Shown one piece after another: positions 8,912 to 17,758 of a stretch of 64,000 nt of DNA. How positions within the stretch are numbered: the stretch's first letter is position 1; every line of letters starts with the position of its first letter. Source of the stretch: Candidatus Binataceae bacterium (GTDB taxonomy: Bacteria > Desulfobacterota > Binatia > Binatales > Binataceae). The notes beneath the pieces were generated by a model that had not been told where the DNA came from, made no database searches, and saw nothing but the letters and a program-made list of their open reading frames with translations. Both the position numbers and the translations under genes were made by a program. The stretch is from assembly GCA_035650475.1 (NCBI GenBank), contig DASRHP010000009.1, positions 300,545 to 364,544 on the forward strand. The letters are read 5' to 3'.

Positions 8912-10441
8912 GTGCGTTACGGCTTTGTGATCGACCAGAACCGCTGCATCGGATGCCACGCGTGCACGGTCGCCTGCAAGGAAGAACATAACGTCGCCGT
9001 CGGCGTCTTCCGCACCTGGGTCAAATACATCGAGAAGGGCGCCTTTCCCGACGTGAGCCGCCACTTCGGCGTGATGCGCTGCAACCATTGCGAGGCGGCG
9101 CCGTGCGTCGAGATCTGCCCGACCCGCGCGCTGTTCCGGCGCGACAACGGGATCGTCGATTTCGACAACAGCCGCTGCATCGGATGCAAATCCTGCATGC
9201 AGGCCTGCCCCTACGACGCGCTCTACATCGACCCCAACACCGAGACCGCCGCCAAGTGCAACTTCTGCGCGCATCGCGTCGAGCGCGGGCTGGAGCCCGC
9301 CTGTGTCATCGTATGCCCGACCCAGGCGATCATGACCGGCGACCTCGATGACCCGCAAAGCCGAGTCAGTCGCATCGTCGCGACCCAGAAGGTCGCCGCG
9401 CGCAAGCCGCATAAGGGCACCCGGCCCAAGCTCTTTTATGTCGGTATCGATGGTGACCTCTTGCAGCCTTCAATGATGCGGCCCGAGGCGAGCGCGATGT
9501 GGGCCGACCATAACCCGGCGGGCGACGAACGCCCGCCCACCGACGAAGACGGCTCCGCGGTCCCGGGCGGCGCGCGAATCGTGTACGACGTCGCGCGCGC
9601 GGCGCCATGGGGCGCAATTCCGGCCGCCTACCTGTGGACCAAGTCGATCGCCGCCGGCGCGCTACTGGTTGCGGCGATACTGCTCGGATGGAGCGGCGGC
9701 GCGAGCGCCACGACGCTGCTCGCAGTCGCAAGCCCGCTTGTGGCCCTGGGCTTTCTCGCAATCACGGTTGTCCTGCTGATCGTCGACCTCACGCAGCCGT
9801 GGCGATTCTACTATCTGCTCACCCGACCGAACCCGCGGTCATGGCTGGTGTGGGGCACCTGGATCCTGATCATCTACGGCGCGCTCGGCGCGGCATGGCT
9901 CGCGTGCGGCCTGCTGCTCAATTCGATTCCGCCGATGCTGGCGCTCATAAGCGCGCTCTTCGCGATTTGCGCCGCGTGCTACACCGCGTTCCTGTTCGCA
10001 CAGGCCAAGGGGCGCGAGCTCTGGCAGAGCCCCGTGTTCGTCTGGCACCTGCTGGTGCAGGCTCTGATCGGCGGCGCGGCGATTGTGGTCGTGGCCGGTG
10101 TTACGCTCGGCGCTGACGACACGTCGGTTTTCCTCGGCGCGCGCATCCTAGCCGGCGCCCTCGCGCTCGGGCTGGTGATGGTCCTGGTCGAGCTCGCGCT
10201 GCCGGCGATGAGCGAGGACTTTCGCCGGGCCGCGGACCTGATCTCGCGCGGCGCGCTCAGCGCGCGCTTTTGGCTGGCGGTCGTCGGGCTCGGGACGATC
10301 GTGCCATTGGTTCTTATCGGGGTAGGACTGGGATGGCGCAGCCCCGCGCCGATCGCCGCCGCCGCGCTGCTCGGCCTTGCCGGGCTGTGGGTGTTCGAAA
10401 ATATCTGGATCAAGGCGGGCCAGGCGGTGCCGCTGAGCTAG
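8912..10441 (+). CDS. Four-cluster ferredoxin fused to NrfD/PsrC-type membrane subunit
   Basis: A 509-residue fusion of the electron-transfer and membrane-anchor subunits of a complex iron-sulfur molybdoenzyme. GTG start preceded by GGGAGG. Residues 1-190 are a DmsB/NrfC-like ferredoxin with sixteen cysteines for four [4Fe-4S] clusters: C12/15/18/22, C57/60/65/69, C89/92/95/99 and C116/119/131/135. Residues about 230-509 hold eight or so hydrophobic helices of the NrfD/PsrC family, beginning at AYLWTKSIAAGALL, which exchange electrons with quinone. These parts are normally separate genes. No twin-arginine signal is present, so the ferredoxin domain should lie in the cytoplasm. The stop overlaps the GGAG used by the next gene, which encodes the catalytic subunit. 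Confidence 0.88.
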   Translation: MRYGFVIDQNRCIGCHACTVACKEEHNVAVGVFRTWVKYIEKGAFPDVSRHFGVMRCNHCEAAPCVEICPTRALFRRDNGIVDFDNSRCIGCKSCMQACPYDALYIDPNTETAAKCNFCAHRVERGLEPACVIVCPTQAIMTGDLDDPQSRVSRIVATQKVAARKPHKGTRPKLFYVGIDGDLLQPSMMRPEASAMWADHNPAGDERPPTDEDGSAVPGGARIVYDVARAAPWGAIPAAYLWTKSIAAGALLVAAILLGWSGGASATTLLAVASPLVALGFLAITVVLLIVDLTQPWRFYYLLTRPNPRSWLVWGTWILIIYGALGAAWLACGLLLNSIPPMLALISALFAICAACYTAFLFAQAKGRELWQSPVFVWHLLVQALIGGAAIVVVAGVTLGADDTSVFLGARILAGALALGLVMVLVELALPAMSEDFRRAADLISRGALSARFWLAVVGLGTIVPLVLIGVGLGWRSPAPIAAAALLGLAGLWVFENIWIKAGQAVPLS

Positions 10442-10446
10442 GAGAA

Positions 10447-13287
10447 ATGGCCCCCGCATCCAAAGATATGCTCCCGCTCAATCCGGAGGCCGCCGGCCTC
10501 GAAGCGCCCGTCGGCGGGCTCGATGCGTTTCCTCCGGCCGAGCGATGGGAGGACTGGGTCGAGTTCGACCCTGCGGCATGGCCGCGCAAGGTCGAGAAGC
10601 ACTACACGCTGGTGCCGACGGTCTGCTTCAACTGCGAGGCCGGATGCGGCCTGCTCGGATACGTGGACAGGCGCGACTTCTCGGTGCGCAAGTTCGAGGG
10701 CAATCCCGCCCATCCGGGCAGCCGCGGACGCAATTGCGCCAAGGGGCCTGCGACGGTCAACCAGGTCAACGATCCCGAGCGGGTCCGCTACCCGCTGCGC
10801 CGCGCGGGGGCCCGCGGCGAGGGCAAGTGGAAGCGCGTCACATGGGACGAGGTGCTCGACGATCTCGCCGCGCGCATCCGCAGCGCGCTGGTCGAGGGGC
10901 GACACAACGAGATCGTCTATCACGTGGGCCGTCCGGGCCACGAGCTGATCTATAACCAGCGCATCCTCCACGCCTGGGGCATCGACGGCCACAACAGCCA
11001 TACCAACATCTGCTCGGCCGGTGCGCGCACCGGCTACGCGTTCTGGCACGGCGCCGATCGCCCGTCGCCCGACCATGCCAACGCCCGCTTCATCCTGCTC
11101 CTGAGTTCGCATCTCGAAGCCGGCCACTACTTCAATCCGCACGCCCAGCGGATCATCGAAGCCAAGGCGCGCGGCGCCAAGGTGTGCGTGATCGACACCC
11201 GGCTGTCGAACACGGCGACCAAGGCCGACTGGTGGCTTTCGACCTGGCCGGGCAGCGAAGCGGCCGTACTGCTTGCGATGTGCCAGGTGATAATCCGCGA
11301 GCGGCGGTACGACCGCGAGTTCCTCCGCCGCTGGGTCAACTGGGAGGAGTTCCTGCGCGAGGAGTATCCGGGCCGCCCGCAGACCTTCGATACGTTTCTC
11401 GAAGTCCTCGACCAAATTTACGCCGAATACACCCCTGAGTTCGCCGCGCGCGAGTCGGGCGCCTCGGCGGAGACGATCGTGGAGGTCGCGCGCGCCATCG
11501 GCGACGCGGGCTCGGCGCTCGCCGCCCACGTCTGGCGCAATGCGGCGGCGGGCAACCTTGGAGGATGGCAGGTTGCGCGCGCGCTCGAGCTCCTGGTCGT
11601 GCTGATGGGCGCGGTGGATGCGCCGGGCGGCACCGCGACCAATGCGTCGAACAAGTTCATCCCGGCGCCGCCGCTGATGCCGCCGCCGCCTCGGCGCTGG
11701 AACGAGCTGATGTGGCCGCGCGAGTTTCCGCTGGCCTTCTTCGAGATGAGCTTCCTGCTGCCGCACTTCCTCGCCGACGGCCGCGGCAAGCTCAGCGCCT
11801 ATTTCACCCGCGTCTATAACCCGGTGTGGACCAATCCCGACGGCATGAGCTGGATCGAGATGCTCACCGACGAACGCAAGATCGAGCGCCACGCCTGCCT
11901 GACTCCGACCTGGAGCGAGACCGCGTGGTTTGCCGACTATGTGCTGCCGATGGGCCACGGGCCGGAGCGCCACGACCTGCTCAGCCAGGAGACCCATGCC
12001 GCGCGCTGGATCGGCTTTCGCCAACCGGTGGTGCGCGTCGCACTCGAACGCGCCGGCAGGCGCTTCGCCACGACCTGGGAGGCCCATCGCGAGGCCGGAG
12101 TTGGCGAAGTCTGGGAAGAGGACGAATTCTGGATCGAGCTTTCGTGGCGAATCGATCCCGACGGCGGGTTGGGGATCCGCAAGTACTTCGAGTCGCCCTA
12201 CCGTGCCGGCGAAAAGCTCACGCTGGAGGAATACTACCGCTGGATCTTCGAGAACAGCGTGCCGGGATTGCCCGCGGCCGCCGCCGCCGAGCGGCTGACG
12301 CCGCTCGATTACATGCGCAAGTATGGCGCGTTCCTGGTCGAGCAAGGCGCCTACCGGGCGCATGAGAAAGAGCTTACGCCCGACGTCCTCAAGGGTGCGG
12401 CGGTCGATGCGCAGACGCGCGTGATCACGCGCGGCGGCGCCGCAATCGGTGTCGAGATCGACGGTCGCCCGTACGTCGGCTTTCCGACTCCCTCGCGCAA
12501 GCTCGAGCTCTATTCGCGCACGCTCAAGGAATGGAAGTGGCCCGAATACTCACTTCCGACGTACATCCGCAGCCACGTCCATCGGGAAAATATCGATCGT
12601 GAGCGCGGCGAGATGCTGCTGCTGCCGACCTTCCGCCTGCCGACGCTGGTGCACACGCGCTCGGGCAATGCCAAGTGGCTGTATGAAATCTCCAACCGCA
12701 ATCCGCTCTGGATGCATCCCGAAGACGCCCGGCGCTTCGGTGTGAGGACCGACGACTTGCTCAAGGTCGCCACCGAGATCGGGTATTTCATCGACAAGGT
12801 ATGGGTTACCGAGGCGATCCGCCCGGGCGTGATCGCGTGTTCCCATCACCTGGGCCGCTGGCGGCTTCAAGAGGAAATCGGCGGCGAGCGCTGGTCAACG
12901 GCGTTAGTGGAACTGACGCGCAAGGGGGAGGGCGCCTGGGCGATGCGCCAGGTGCACGGCGTGCGGCCGTTCGAAAGCGACGATCCCGACTCGCGCCGCA
13001 TCTGGTGGCAGGATGCCGGCGTGCATCAGAACCTCATCTTCCCGGTGCAGCCCGATCCGATAAGCGGCGCGCATTGCTGGCACCAGAAAGTCACTGTCAG
13101 CCGGCCCGGACCCGACGATCGCTACGGCGACATCCGCGTTGACACGCGCAAGGCGCACGAAGTGTACCGGCGATGGCTCGCGATGACGCGGCCGGCGCCC
13201 GGTCCGGGCGGGTTGCGCCGCCCGCTATGGCTGGCGCGCGTCTATCGTCCGGCGCCCGAGGCGTTCTACATCACAGAGAGCGGCTGA
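10447..13287 (+). CDS. Molybdopterin oxidoreductase catalytic subunit (DMSO reductase family)
   Basis: A 946-residue catalytic subunit of the DMSO reductase superfamily with bis-molybdopterin guanine dinucleotide. The ATG lies right after GGAG. The N-terminal [4Fe-4S] site is C60-x2-C63-x3-C67-x29-C97 (VCFNCEAGCGLL ... NCAKGPATVNQ). The likely metal ligand is Cys189 in TNICSAGARTGY, as in the polysulfide/thiosulfate/arsenate reductase and formate dehydrogenase branches. The C-terminal MPT domain starts near the stretch LLLPTFRLPTLVHTRSGNAKWL. There is no Tat signal. A cytoplasm-facing enzyme with a DmsB-like ferredoxin and NrfD-like anchor recalls SoeABC sulfite dehydrogenase, but the substrate cannot be read from sequence. 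Its TGA overlaps the next ATG by one base. Confidence 0.9.
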   Translation: MAPASKDMLPLNPEAAGLEAPVGGLDAFPPAERWEDWVEFDPAAWPRKVEKHYTLVPTVCFNCEAGCGLLGYVDRRDFSVRKFEGNPAHPGSRGRNCAKGPATVNQVNDPERVRYPLRRAGARGEGKWKRVTWDEVLDDLAARIRSALVEGRHNEIVYHVGRPGHELIYNQRILHAWGIDGHNSHTNICSAGARTGYAFWHGADRPSPDHANARFILLLSSHLEAGHYFNPHAQRIIEAKARGAKVCVIDTRLSNTATKADWWLSTWPGSEAAVLLAMCQVIIRERRYDREFLRRWVNWEEFLREEYPGRPQTFDTFLEVLDQIYAEYTPEFAARESGASAETIVEVARAIGDAGSALAAHVWRNAAAGNLGGWQVARALELLVVLMGAVDAPGGTATNASNKFIPAPPLMPPPPRRWNELMWPREFPLAFFEMSFLLPHFLADGRGKLSAYFTRVYNPVWTNPDGMSWIEMLTDERKIERHACLTPTWSETAWFADYVLPMGHGPERHDLLSQETHAARWIGFRQPVVRVALERAGRRFATTWEAHREAGVGEVWEEDEFWIELSWRIDPDGGLGIRKYFESPYRAGEKLTLEEYYRWIFENSVPGLPAAAAAERLTPLDYMRKYGAFLVEQGAYRAHEKELTPDVLKGAAVDAQTRVITRGGAAIGVEIDGRPYVGFPTPSRKLELYSRTLKEWKWPEYSLPTYIRSHVHRENIDRERGEMLLLPTFRLPTLVHTRSGNAKWLYEISNRNPLWMHPEDARRFGVRTDDLLKVATEIGYFIDKVWVTEAIRPGVIACSHHLGRWRLQEEIGGERWSTALVELTRKGEGAWAMRQVHGVRPFESDDPDSRRIWWQDAGVHQNLIFPVQPDPISGAHCWHQKVTVSRPGPDDRYGDIRVDTRKAHEVYRRWLAMTRPAPGPGGLRRPLWLARVYRPAPEAFYITESG

Positions 13288-13943
13288 TGGACCGCTGGTT
13301 GCGCACACTGGCGGCCGCCGTGGGCTCGGCCGGAGTGACGGTCGCATTCGCGTGCAAACCGCCCGCGCCACTTGCCGAGAATACCGCGCCGCTGGTCAGC
13401 GAGACCGAGGTTGTGATGTACGAGCCCTCGGTTCCGTCCGGGCCGCATGAGAAGGGAGCGTGCTGGAGCAGTTCGATCGCGGTGCTGAGAGCGGGTGCCT
13501 GGCGATGCACCGTGGGCAACCTGATCCACGATCCTTGCTTCAGCATTCGGGCGCTCCATCGGGCCGTCGTGTGCGGCGCCGACCCGGCGACGGCGAAGCC
13601 GGGCTTCGTGATGGAGCTGGCCAAGCCGCTGCCCGACGCCGACCTGTCGGCGCAGGTGAAACCCGAGCCGTGGCTAATGCGGCTGGCCGACGGGACGGTG
13701 TGCGAGAAAATGACCGGCACCGTTGCTGATATTGACGGCGTCGCAGTGCCGTGGGGATGCAACGATTCGCGCGCGAACCCGAGGCCGGGCGAAGACGAAT
13801 ACTACAGCGGTGTGCTTGAAAACCTGCGCCGAGGCAAAGTCTGGATGGCTAACAAGGTCAGGTACGCGCCGACGCGCGATCCCGCGCACCCGCTCAGGGT
13901 GCTCAAGCGCCAGACCGTCGCGGTGCGCACGGTCTGGGAGTGA
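13287..13943 (+). CDS. Hypothetical exported protein or lipoprotein, third gene of molybdoenzyme operon
   Basis: A 218-residue protein coupled to the molybdoenzyme gene by a TGATG overlap. The N-terminus (MDRWLRTLAAAVGSAG) is a signal sequence ending at VAFACKPPAP; AFAC is a poor lipobox, so it may be a lipoprotein or a Sec-cleaved protein. The mature part has at least six cysteines (for example GACWSS, RCTVGN, DPCFS, VVCGAD, VCEKMTG, WGCNDS), which suggests disulfides in the periplasm. The middle WRCTVGNLIHDPCFS and end VWMANKVRYAP have the look of a small globular secreted protein. I do not recognise a family. Position suggests co-regulation with the oxidoreductase rather than a proven role. 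Confidence 0.72.
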   Translation: MDRWLRTLAAAVGSAGVTVAFACKPPAPLAENTAPLVSETEVVMYEPSVPSGPHEKGACWSSSIAVLRAGAWRCTVGNLIHDPCFSIRALHRAVVCGADPATAKPGFVMELAKPLPDADLSAQVKPEPWLMRLADGTVCEKMTGTVADIDGVAVPWGCNDSRANPRPGEDEYYSGVLENLRRGKVWMANKVRYAPTRDPAHPLRVLKRQTVAVRTVWE

Positions 13944-14025
13944 CGAAGCTCGCCGCTGGGGGGACAGGCGGGCGCGATAGATTACAATCCACTGCCGACA
14001 CGCGCGGCTATCGCCTGGCTGGCCG

Positions 14026-14529
14026 TTACTTACGCAGGCGGCGTAGCTGGCGCGGTGTGAGCATCCAGCACAACTGCGCCCGACCGCGTCCGACCCCGTC
14101 AGGCAGTTTTAACGCGATAAGCCCGCATTTCTTGAGGTCGATCGCCAGGCTGTTCGCCGAGCCGGTCAGCAGGAGCGAAGCGATCGAGCTCAGCCCCGGT
14201 TCGTGGCCGACGATCATCACCTGATCGTGGCGCTCGTAGGATTTGAGCGCGGAGACGGTCTCCGCGGGCGAGACACCCGTGGCGAGCGCGGCAAGCGTCT
14301 CAGGCTTCGGCGCGTTCGACCACGCCGCGGCGACCAGCTCGGCGGTTTCGGCAGCGCGCACCAGAGGACTGGTGAGGAGCGCGTCCAACTTGAGCCCGAG
14401 TGCGCGCATTCCGACCGCCGCGGCGCGTACCTTGTCGCGCCCGCGCGCGGTGAGCCGGCGCGCGCCGTCGTCGCCGCCCGCCGGCGGCCCGTCCTCGGCG
14501 ATTCCATGGCGCAGGATGTAGAGAATCAT
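14026..14529 (-). CDS. sixA: Phosphohistidine phosphatase, SixA family
   Basis: A 167-residue histidine phosphatase of the SixA type, which removes phosphate from phosphohistidine, for example on HPt domains or PTS proteins. The start is the ATG of MILYILRHG; the longer open frame upstream is a shadow of the next gene. Motifs are the phosphate-pocket RHG at residues 7-9, the ARRLTARGRDKVRAAA segment, LTSPLVRAAETA, and the second catalytic histidine in MIVGHEPGLSSIA. It ends in a basic tail (RQLRRLRK). It is the last gene of a minus-strand run with the two kinase-like genes and ppx, 13 bases after the upstream stop. SixA and Ppx/GppA genes often neighbour each other in proteobacteria. Confidence 0.86.
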   Translation of the reverse strand: MILYILRHGIAEDGPPAGGDDGARRLTARGRDKVRAAAVGMRALGLKLDALLTSPLVRAAETAELVAAAWSNAPKPETLAALATGVSPAETVSALKSYERHDQVMIVGHEPGLSSIASLLLTGSANSLAIDLKKCGLIALKLPDGVGRGRAQLCWMLTPRQLRRLRK

Positions 14530-14542
14530 GCGAAGGGGGCAG

Positions 14543-15292
14543 CTAGCCCTTGCGGTCCGACGCATCGAGCTGGACGACCGTTGCGGCCTGAGCGCGATGC
14601 AGGTAGTCCGAGACGTGATGGCGCAGCTCGGCCTGGATCTCGTCGATCGCGCGGCGCGCGTCCACCGTGACGAAGCCGAACTCGCGAGCGAGGCGGTTGT
14701 ACTCGGCGATGAGCCGGCGCTGGTAATTCTGGAAGGAGTCGAAGATGTCGCTGGAGAGCGCGAGATGCAGTCCTGACTCCCAATAGTCCATTCCCTTGCC
14801 GCGCACCACCCGCGGCACCAGCGTGTCAATGTCGATTTCGAGATACAGCACGAGGTCGGGCACCAGCGCCATCCCGAAAACCTCGTGCGTCCACTCCGGA
14901 TCGGCGCCCATCACGGCGTTGCGCGCAAACGCCGTGTACATGTAGCGGTCGGCGATCACGATGAAGCCGGCCTGGAGCGCGGGCAGAATCTCGTGCTCGA
15001 GGCGGTCGGCGAAGTCGGCGGCGTACAGCAGGCTGAAAGTCAGCGGGGTAAGCTGATGGCCGGCCTTGGCGTCGGTGATGGTTTCCGAGAGCAGCGGCGA
15101 GCGGGTCCATCCCGTGTTGCTGACCGCGTAGCCCTCCAGCTCCAGCCATCCGCGCAGCAGCTCGATCTGGGTCGAGCGGCCGACGCCGTCGGTGCCCTCG
15201 ATCACGATAAGATGGCCGGGCAGCGGTTTGTGCTCGAGGTAGGGCAAACCGTGGCCGTACCAGCGCTTAGTCTGGGGCGGACGATCGGACAT
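14543..15292 (-). CDS. Thymidylate kinase-like protein with altered Walker A motif
   Basis: A 249-residue protein of the thymidylate kinase fold. The P-loop reads GTDGVGRST (residues 33-41): the invariant Walker A lysine of GxDGxGKST is an arginine (codon CGC on the coding strand). Other family features remain: ADRYMYTAFAR (DR[YF/H] motif), a LTPLTFSLLYAADFADR helix, and a LID-like region GKGMDYWESGLHLALS. It overlaps the stop of the upstream paralogue by 26 bases. A K to R change usually damages phosphate transfer, so this copy may have lost kinase activity, bind nucleotide in another role, or form a heterodimer with its neighbour. Confidence 0.8.
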   Translation of the reverse strand: MSDRPPQTKRWYGHGLPYLEHKPLPGHLIVIEGTDGVGRSTQIELLRGWLELEGYAVSNTGWTRSPLLSETITDAKAGHQLTPLTFSLLYAADFADRLEHEILPALQAGFIVIADRYMYTAFARNAVMGADPEWTHEVFGMALVPDLVLYLEIDIDTLVPRVVRGKGMDYWESGLHLALSSDIFDSFQNYQRRLIAEYNRLAREFGFVTVDARRAIDEIQAELRHHVSDYLHRAQAATVVQLDASDRKG

Positions 15293-16079
15293 GGCTGTGG
15301 TTGACGCGCGGATGGTCGTACTCGCGCAGGACTTCGTTGGTCATCCGGCGCACGATCTTTTGCTGGGCGGCAATGTCCTGGCTGGCGTCGATCACCCGCA
15401 TACCGAACTCCTCTGCGAGCTGGTCATAGATCCCCAGCACGCGCGCCTGAAACAGGCGGAAGCTCTCGACGGGGTCGCTCGACAGCCCAAGGTCCATCCC
15501 GGCCTCATAGTATTTGAGCTTGGCGCGTCCGGCGAGCAGGCGTTCGGCAGACACTTCGATCGGCACCCGGAACAGGAATGTGAGGTCGGGGCGCGGTGCA
15601 AAGCGATAGACCGCGCGCACCCAGTCGGGATCCACGCCGCGCGCGACGTCGCGCGCGAAGGCGGTGTACACGTAACGGTCGGCGAGCACGACCATCCCGG
15701 CCCGCAGCGGGGGCAAGATCTGGTAGATGAAACGGTCGGCGAAATCGACCGCGTGAAGCAGGCTGAACGTGCTCGGCGTCAGCAGGTTGCGCCGCTTACC
15801 CCGACGCATCGAGGTGCGCACCAGGCGCGAAGAGTTCCACTCGGTGAAGTGAACCGGGTAGCCACGCGCGCGCAGCCAGCGCTCGAGCAGTTGCAATTGG
15901 GTCGATTTGCCCGAGCCGTCGATTCCCTCAACCGCGATCAGCCGGCCCGGATAGGGATGGGGCGAGCTGAGCAGCGTGGGGCGATGCCCGTTCAGCGGAC
16001 GCGCCGCGTCGCTGGTCTGACCGTGACCTGACGGCCGAGCAGCTTCGCCAGCAAGTCCGACCTTCTCTCGCACGTCCAT
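15267..16079 (-). CDS. Thymidylate kinase-like protein
   Basis: A 270-residue P-loop kinase-like protein with an intact Walker A, GIDGSGKST, near residues 52-60, followed by QLQLLERWLRARGYPVHFTEW. The ADRYVYTAFARD and LLTPSTFSLLHAVDFADR segments match the downstream paralogue, so the pair arose by tandem duplication. It may phosphorylate dTMP or a related substrate, but the N-terminus is about 45 residues longer than standard Tmk and overlaps the end of ppx by 88 bases. A later non-ATG start close to the PYPGRLIAVEG segment is therefore likely. Linkage to ppx and sixA hints at phosphate metabolism rather than DNA precursor supply, but that is only context. Confidence 0.8.
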   Translation of the reverse strand: MDVREKVGLAGEAARPSGHGQTSDAARPLNGHRPTLLSSPHPYPGRLIAVEGIDGSGKSTQLQLLERWLRARGYPVHFTEWNSSRLVRTSMRRGKRRNLLTPSTFSLLHAVDFADRFIYQILPPLRAGMVVLADRYVYTAFARDVARGVDPDWVRAVYRFAPRPDLTFLFRVPIEVSAERLLAGRAKLKYYEAGMDLGLSSDPVESFRLFQARVLGIYDQLAEEFGMRVIDASQDIAAQQKIVRRMTNEVLREYDHPRVNHSHVRSSAPD

Positions 16080-17527
16080 AATTCGAGATCCGCCTGCCCC
16101 TTCGCAGCGTCAATTGTCACGGTGAAACGGCCCGGCGAACGCCTGACGTGTATATCTTTAACCACACCGAAGTGACTTCGGTCCAGCGCGTCGGCCAGGC
16201 GCAGGAGCGCGGCCAGCGAGCGCACCAAATGGCGCTTTGCCGGGCTCAGTGCCCGGAACTCGGGCGAATCGAGCCGCGCCGCCGGCTTGCGATGGCCGCG
16301 CGCGGCCTGCGCGATGATTTCGATTTCGAGCGGGTCGAAGCCCAGCAGCTCGGCGTTCTTGACCAGGTAGTAGGTGTGGCGGTTGTGGCGGTCATGATCG
16401 ATCGCGCGCCCGATATCGTGCAGGAGCGCGGCGTGCTCGAGCAGCTCGCGCGCCTGCCCGTCGAGCTTGAGTATCGGCGCCGCCGCGTCGAACAGCTTGA
16501 GCCCCAAGCGCGCGACCTGTGGGCCGTGCCCGTTGAGCGCCACGAAGCGCCGCGCCAACGCCCGCACCGAGCGCCGACGCGCCTCAAGCCTGCCCTGTGC
16601 GCGGGCGCCCGCATTGACCATCGCGAGCAGAATACCCTCGCGCAGCGCCCACGTGCAGGCGCTAAGCTCGCGCACGCCCGCGCGCTCGAGGATGAAATCG
16701 GTGAGCATGGCCGCGGCGGGCAGCAGATCGGAGCGTTTGGGGTCGGCGCCGGGAAGCTCGGCGCGCTCGGCGGCCTCGAGCTTGAGCAGGCGCTCGCGCA
16801 GACGGCGGATGTCGCCGGCAGCGGCGCTCAGCCCATGCAGGCGTTCCTGCTCGCCGTCGCGCGCCACGCGCACCATCGCGACCAGCGCGTTGATCGTCCC
16901 CGAGGTGCCGATCGCGCGCTCGACGCCCGCGCGCCGCGCCTTGCGCATCAGCGCGTCGAGCTGGCGCTCGAGATGTTTCTCCAGACGGCGCACCTGCGAG
17001 GCGGTGGGGGGATCGGAGGCGAGGTAGCGCTCGGTCAACCGCGCCACTCCCAGCGGCAGGCTCGCCATCCACTGCGCCTGGCCGTCGCGCGCGAGCGCGA
17101 GCTCGACGCTGCCGCCGCCGATGTCGACGAGCAAATGGGGGCCGCCGTCGAGGCCGAGCGCCTGGCGCACGGCGTTGAAGATCAGCCGCGCCTCCTCGTC
17201 GCCCGAAATCACCCGGACCCGCAATCCGGTCTCGCGCCGGATGCGCGCGATGAAGGCGTCGCGGTTGCGCGCCTCGCGCACCGCACTGGTGGCCACCGCG
17301 CGGATGCGCTCGACCCGGCGCAGGCGGGCCAGGCGCACGAAATTTTTGAGCGCGCGCACCGCCAGGTCCATCGACACGCGCTCCAGCCGTCCGCTGGTAA
17401 ACGTGCGCCGGCCCAGGCGCACCATTTCCTTGACGCGGTCGATGACTTCGAAGCGGCCGTCGTGGCGCGCCTCGGCGATCACCATGTGCACCGAATTCGA
17501 GCCGACATCGATCGCCGCAAGGCGCAT
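15992..17527 (-). CDS. Exopolyphosphatase / guanosine pentaphosphate phosphatase (Ppx/GppA family)
   Basis: A 511-residue Ppx/GppA protein that hydrolyses terminal phosphate from polyphosphate or pppGpp. The N-terminal actin-like ATPase domain begins MRLAAIDVGSNSVHMVIAEA, with VATSAVREARN, ISGDEEARLIF and the phosphate loop VDIGGGSVELAL near residues 140-150. From about 320 there is an HD-type domain (LEHAALLHDIGRAIDHDRHN). This two-domain layout and length are those of E. coli Ppx. First gene of a minus-strand run: ppx, two Tmk-like genes, sixA. Its 3' end overlaps the annotated start of the second kinase-like gene. No ppk is in the window. Confidence 0.88.
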   Translation of the reverse strand: MRLAAIDVGSNSVHMVIAEARHDGRFEVIDRVKEMVRLGRRTFTSGRLERVSMDLAVRALKNFVRLARLRRVERIRAVATSAVREARNRDAFIARIRRETGLRVRVISGDEEARLIFNAVRQALGLDGGPHLLVDIGGGSVELALARDGQAQWMASLPLGVARLTERYLASDPPTASQVRRLEKHLERQLDALMRKARRAGVERAIGTSGTINALVAMVRVARDGEQERLHGLSAAAGDIRRLRERLLKLEAAERAELPGADPKRSDLLPAAAMLTDFILERAGVRELSACTWALREGILLAMVNAGARAQGRLEARRRSVRALARRFVALNGHGPQVARLGLKLFDAAAPILKLDGQARELLEHAALLHDIGRAIDHDRHNRHTYYLVKNAELLGFDPLEIEIIAQAARGHRKPAARLDSPEFRALSPAKRHLVRSLAALLRLADALDRSHFGVVKDIHVRRSPGRFTVTIDAAKGQADLELWTCERRSDLLAKLLGRQVTVRPATRRVR

Positions 17528-17700
17528 AATTGAAGCCTACGTCGGGCGGCCCCCCTTGTCAGCCCGGTTCTGCGCGTGACTGCACAGTGCGCGGGCGGCG
17601 CTGTGGAAAATGCGCGCGGACGTCGCGCGCTTTCAACCCGTCCTCGGCTGCGCCATAGTTGGCGCCTTGGGGAGACGCCGCCGATGGCGGAGGGGACATT

Positions 17701-17745
17701 ATGATCGCGCCAGTGCGCCGGCCGGCTGAGGGGTCGCGCGGCTAG
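17701..17745 (+). CDS. Candidate 14-residue leader peptide upstream of EmrB-type exporter
   Basis: A short ORF reading MIAPVRRPAEGSRG. It has a far better start than the exporter behind it: GGAGGGG five bases before an ATG. Its TAG stop is embedded in the TAGGAG that serves as the exporter's Shine-Dalgarno sequence, and the exporter begins at a GTG 13 bases after the stop, in another frame. This layout is typical of translational coupling or of leader-peptide attenuation for drug-resistance genes. The peptide is Arg/Pro-rich. No homology can be claimed for so short a product. Confidence 0.4.
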   Translation: MIAPVRRPAEGSRG

Positions 17746-17758
17746 GAGACCGGGACGC

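Noticed and set aside
10438-12363. 641-codon minus-strand open frame antisense to the molybdoenzyme
   Set aside because: Antisense to a well-conserved gene; composition is dominated by Arg, Ala and His, with no motif or ribosome site.
16148-17533. 461-codon plus-strand frame opposite ppx
   Set aside because: Antisense of a clear Ppx/GppA protein; no conserved motifs.
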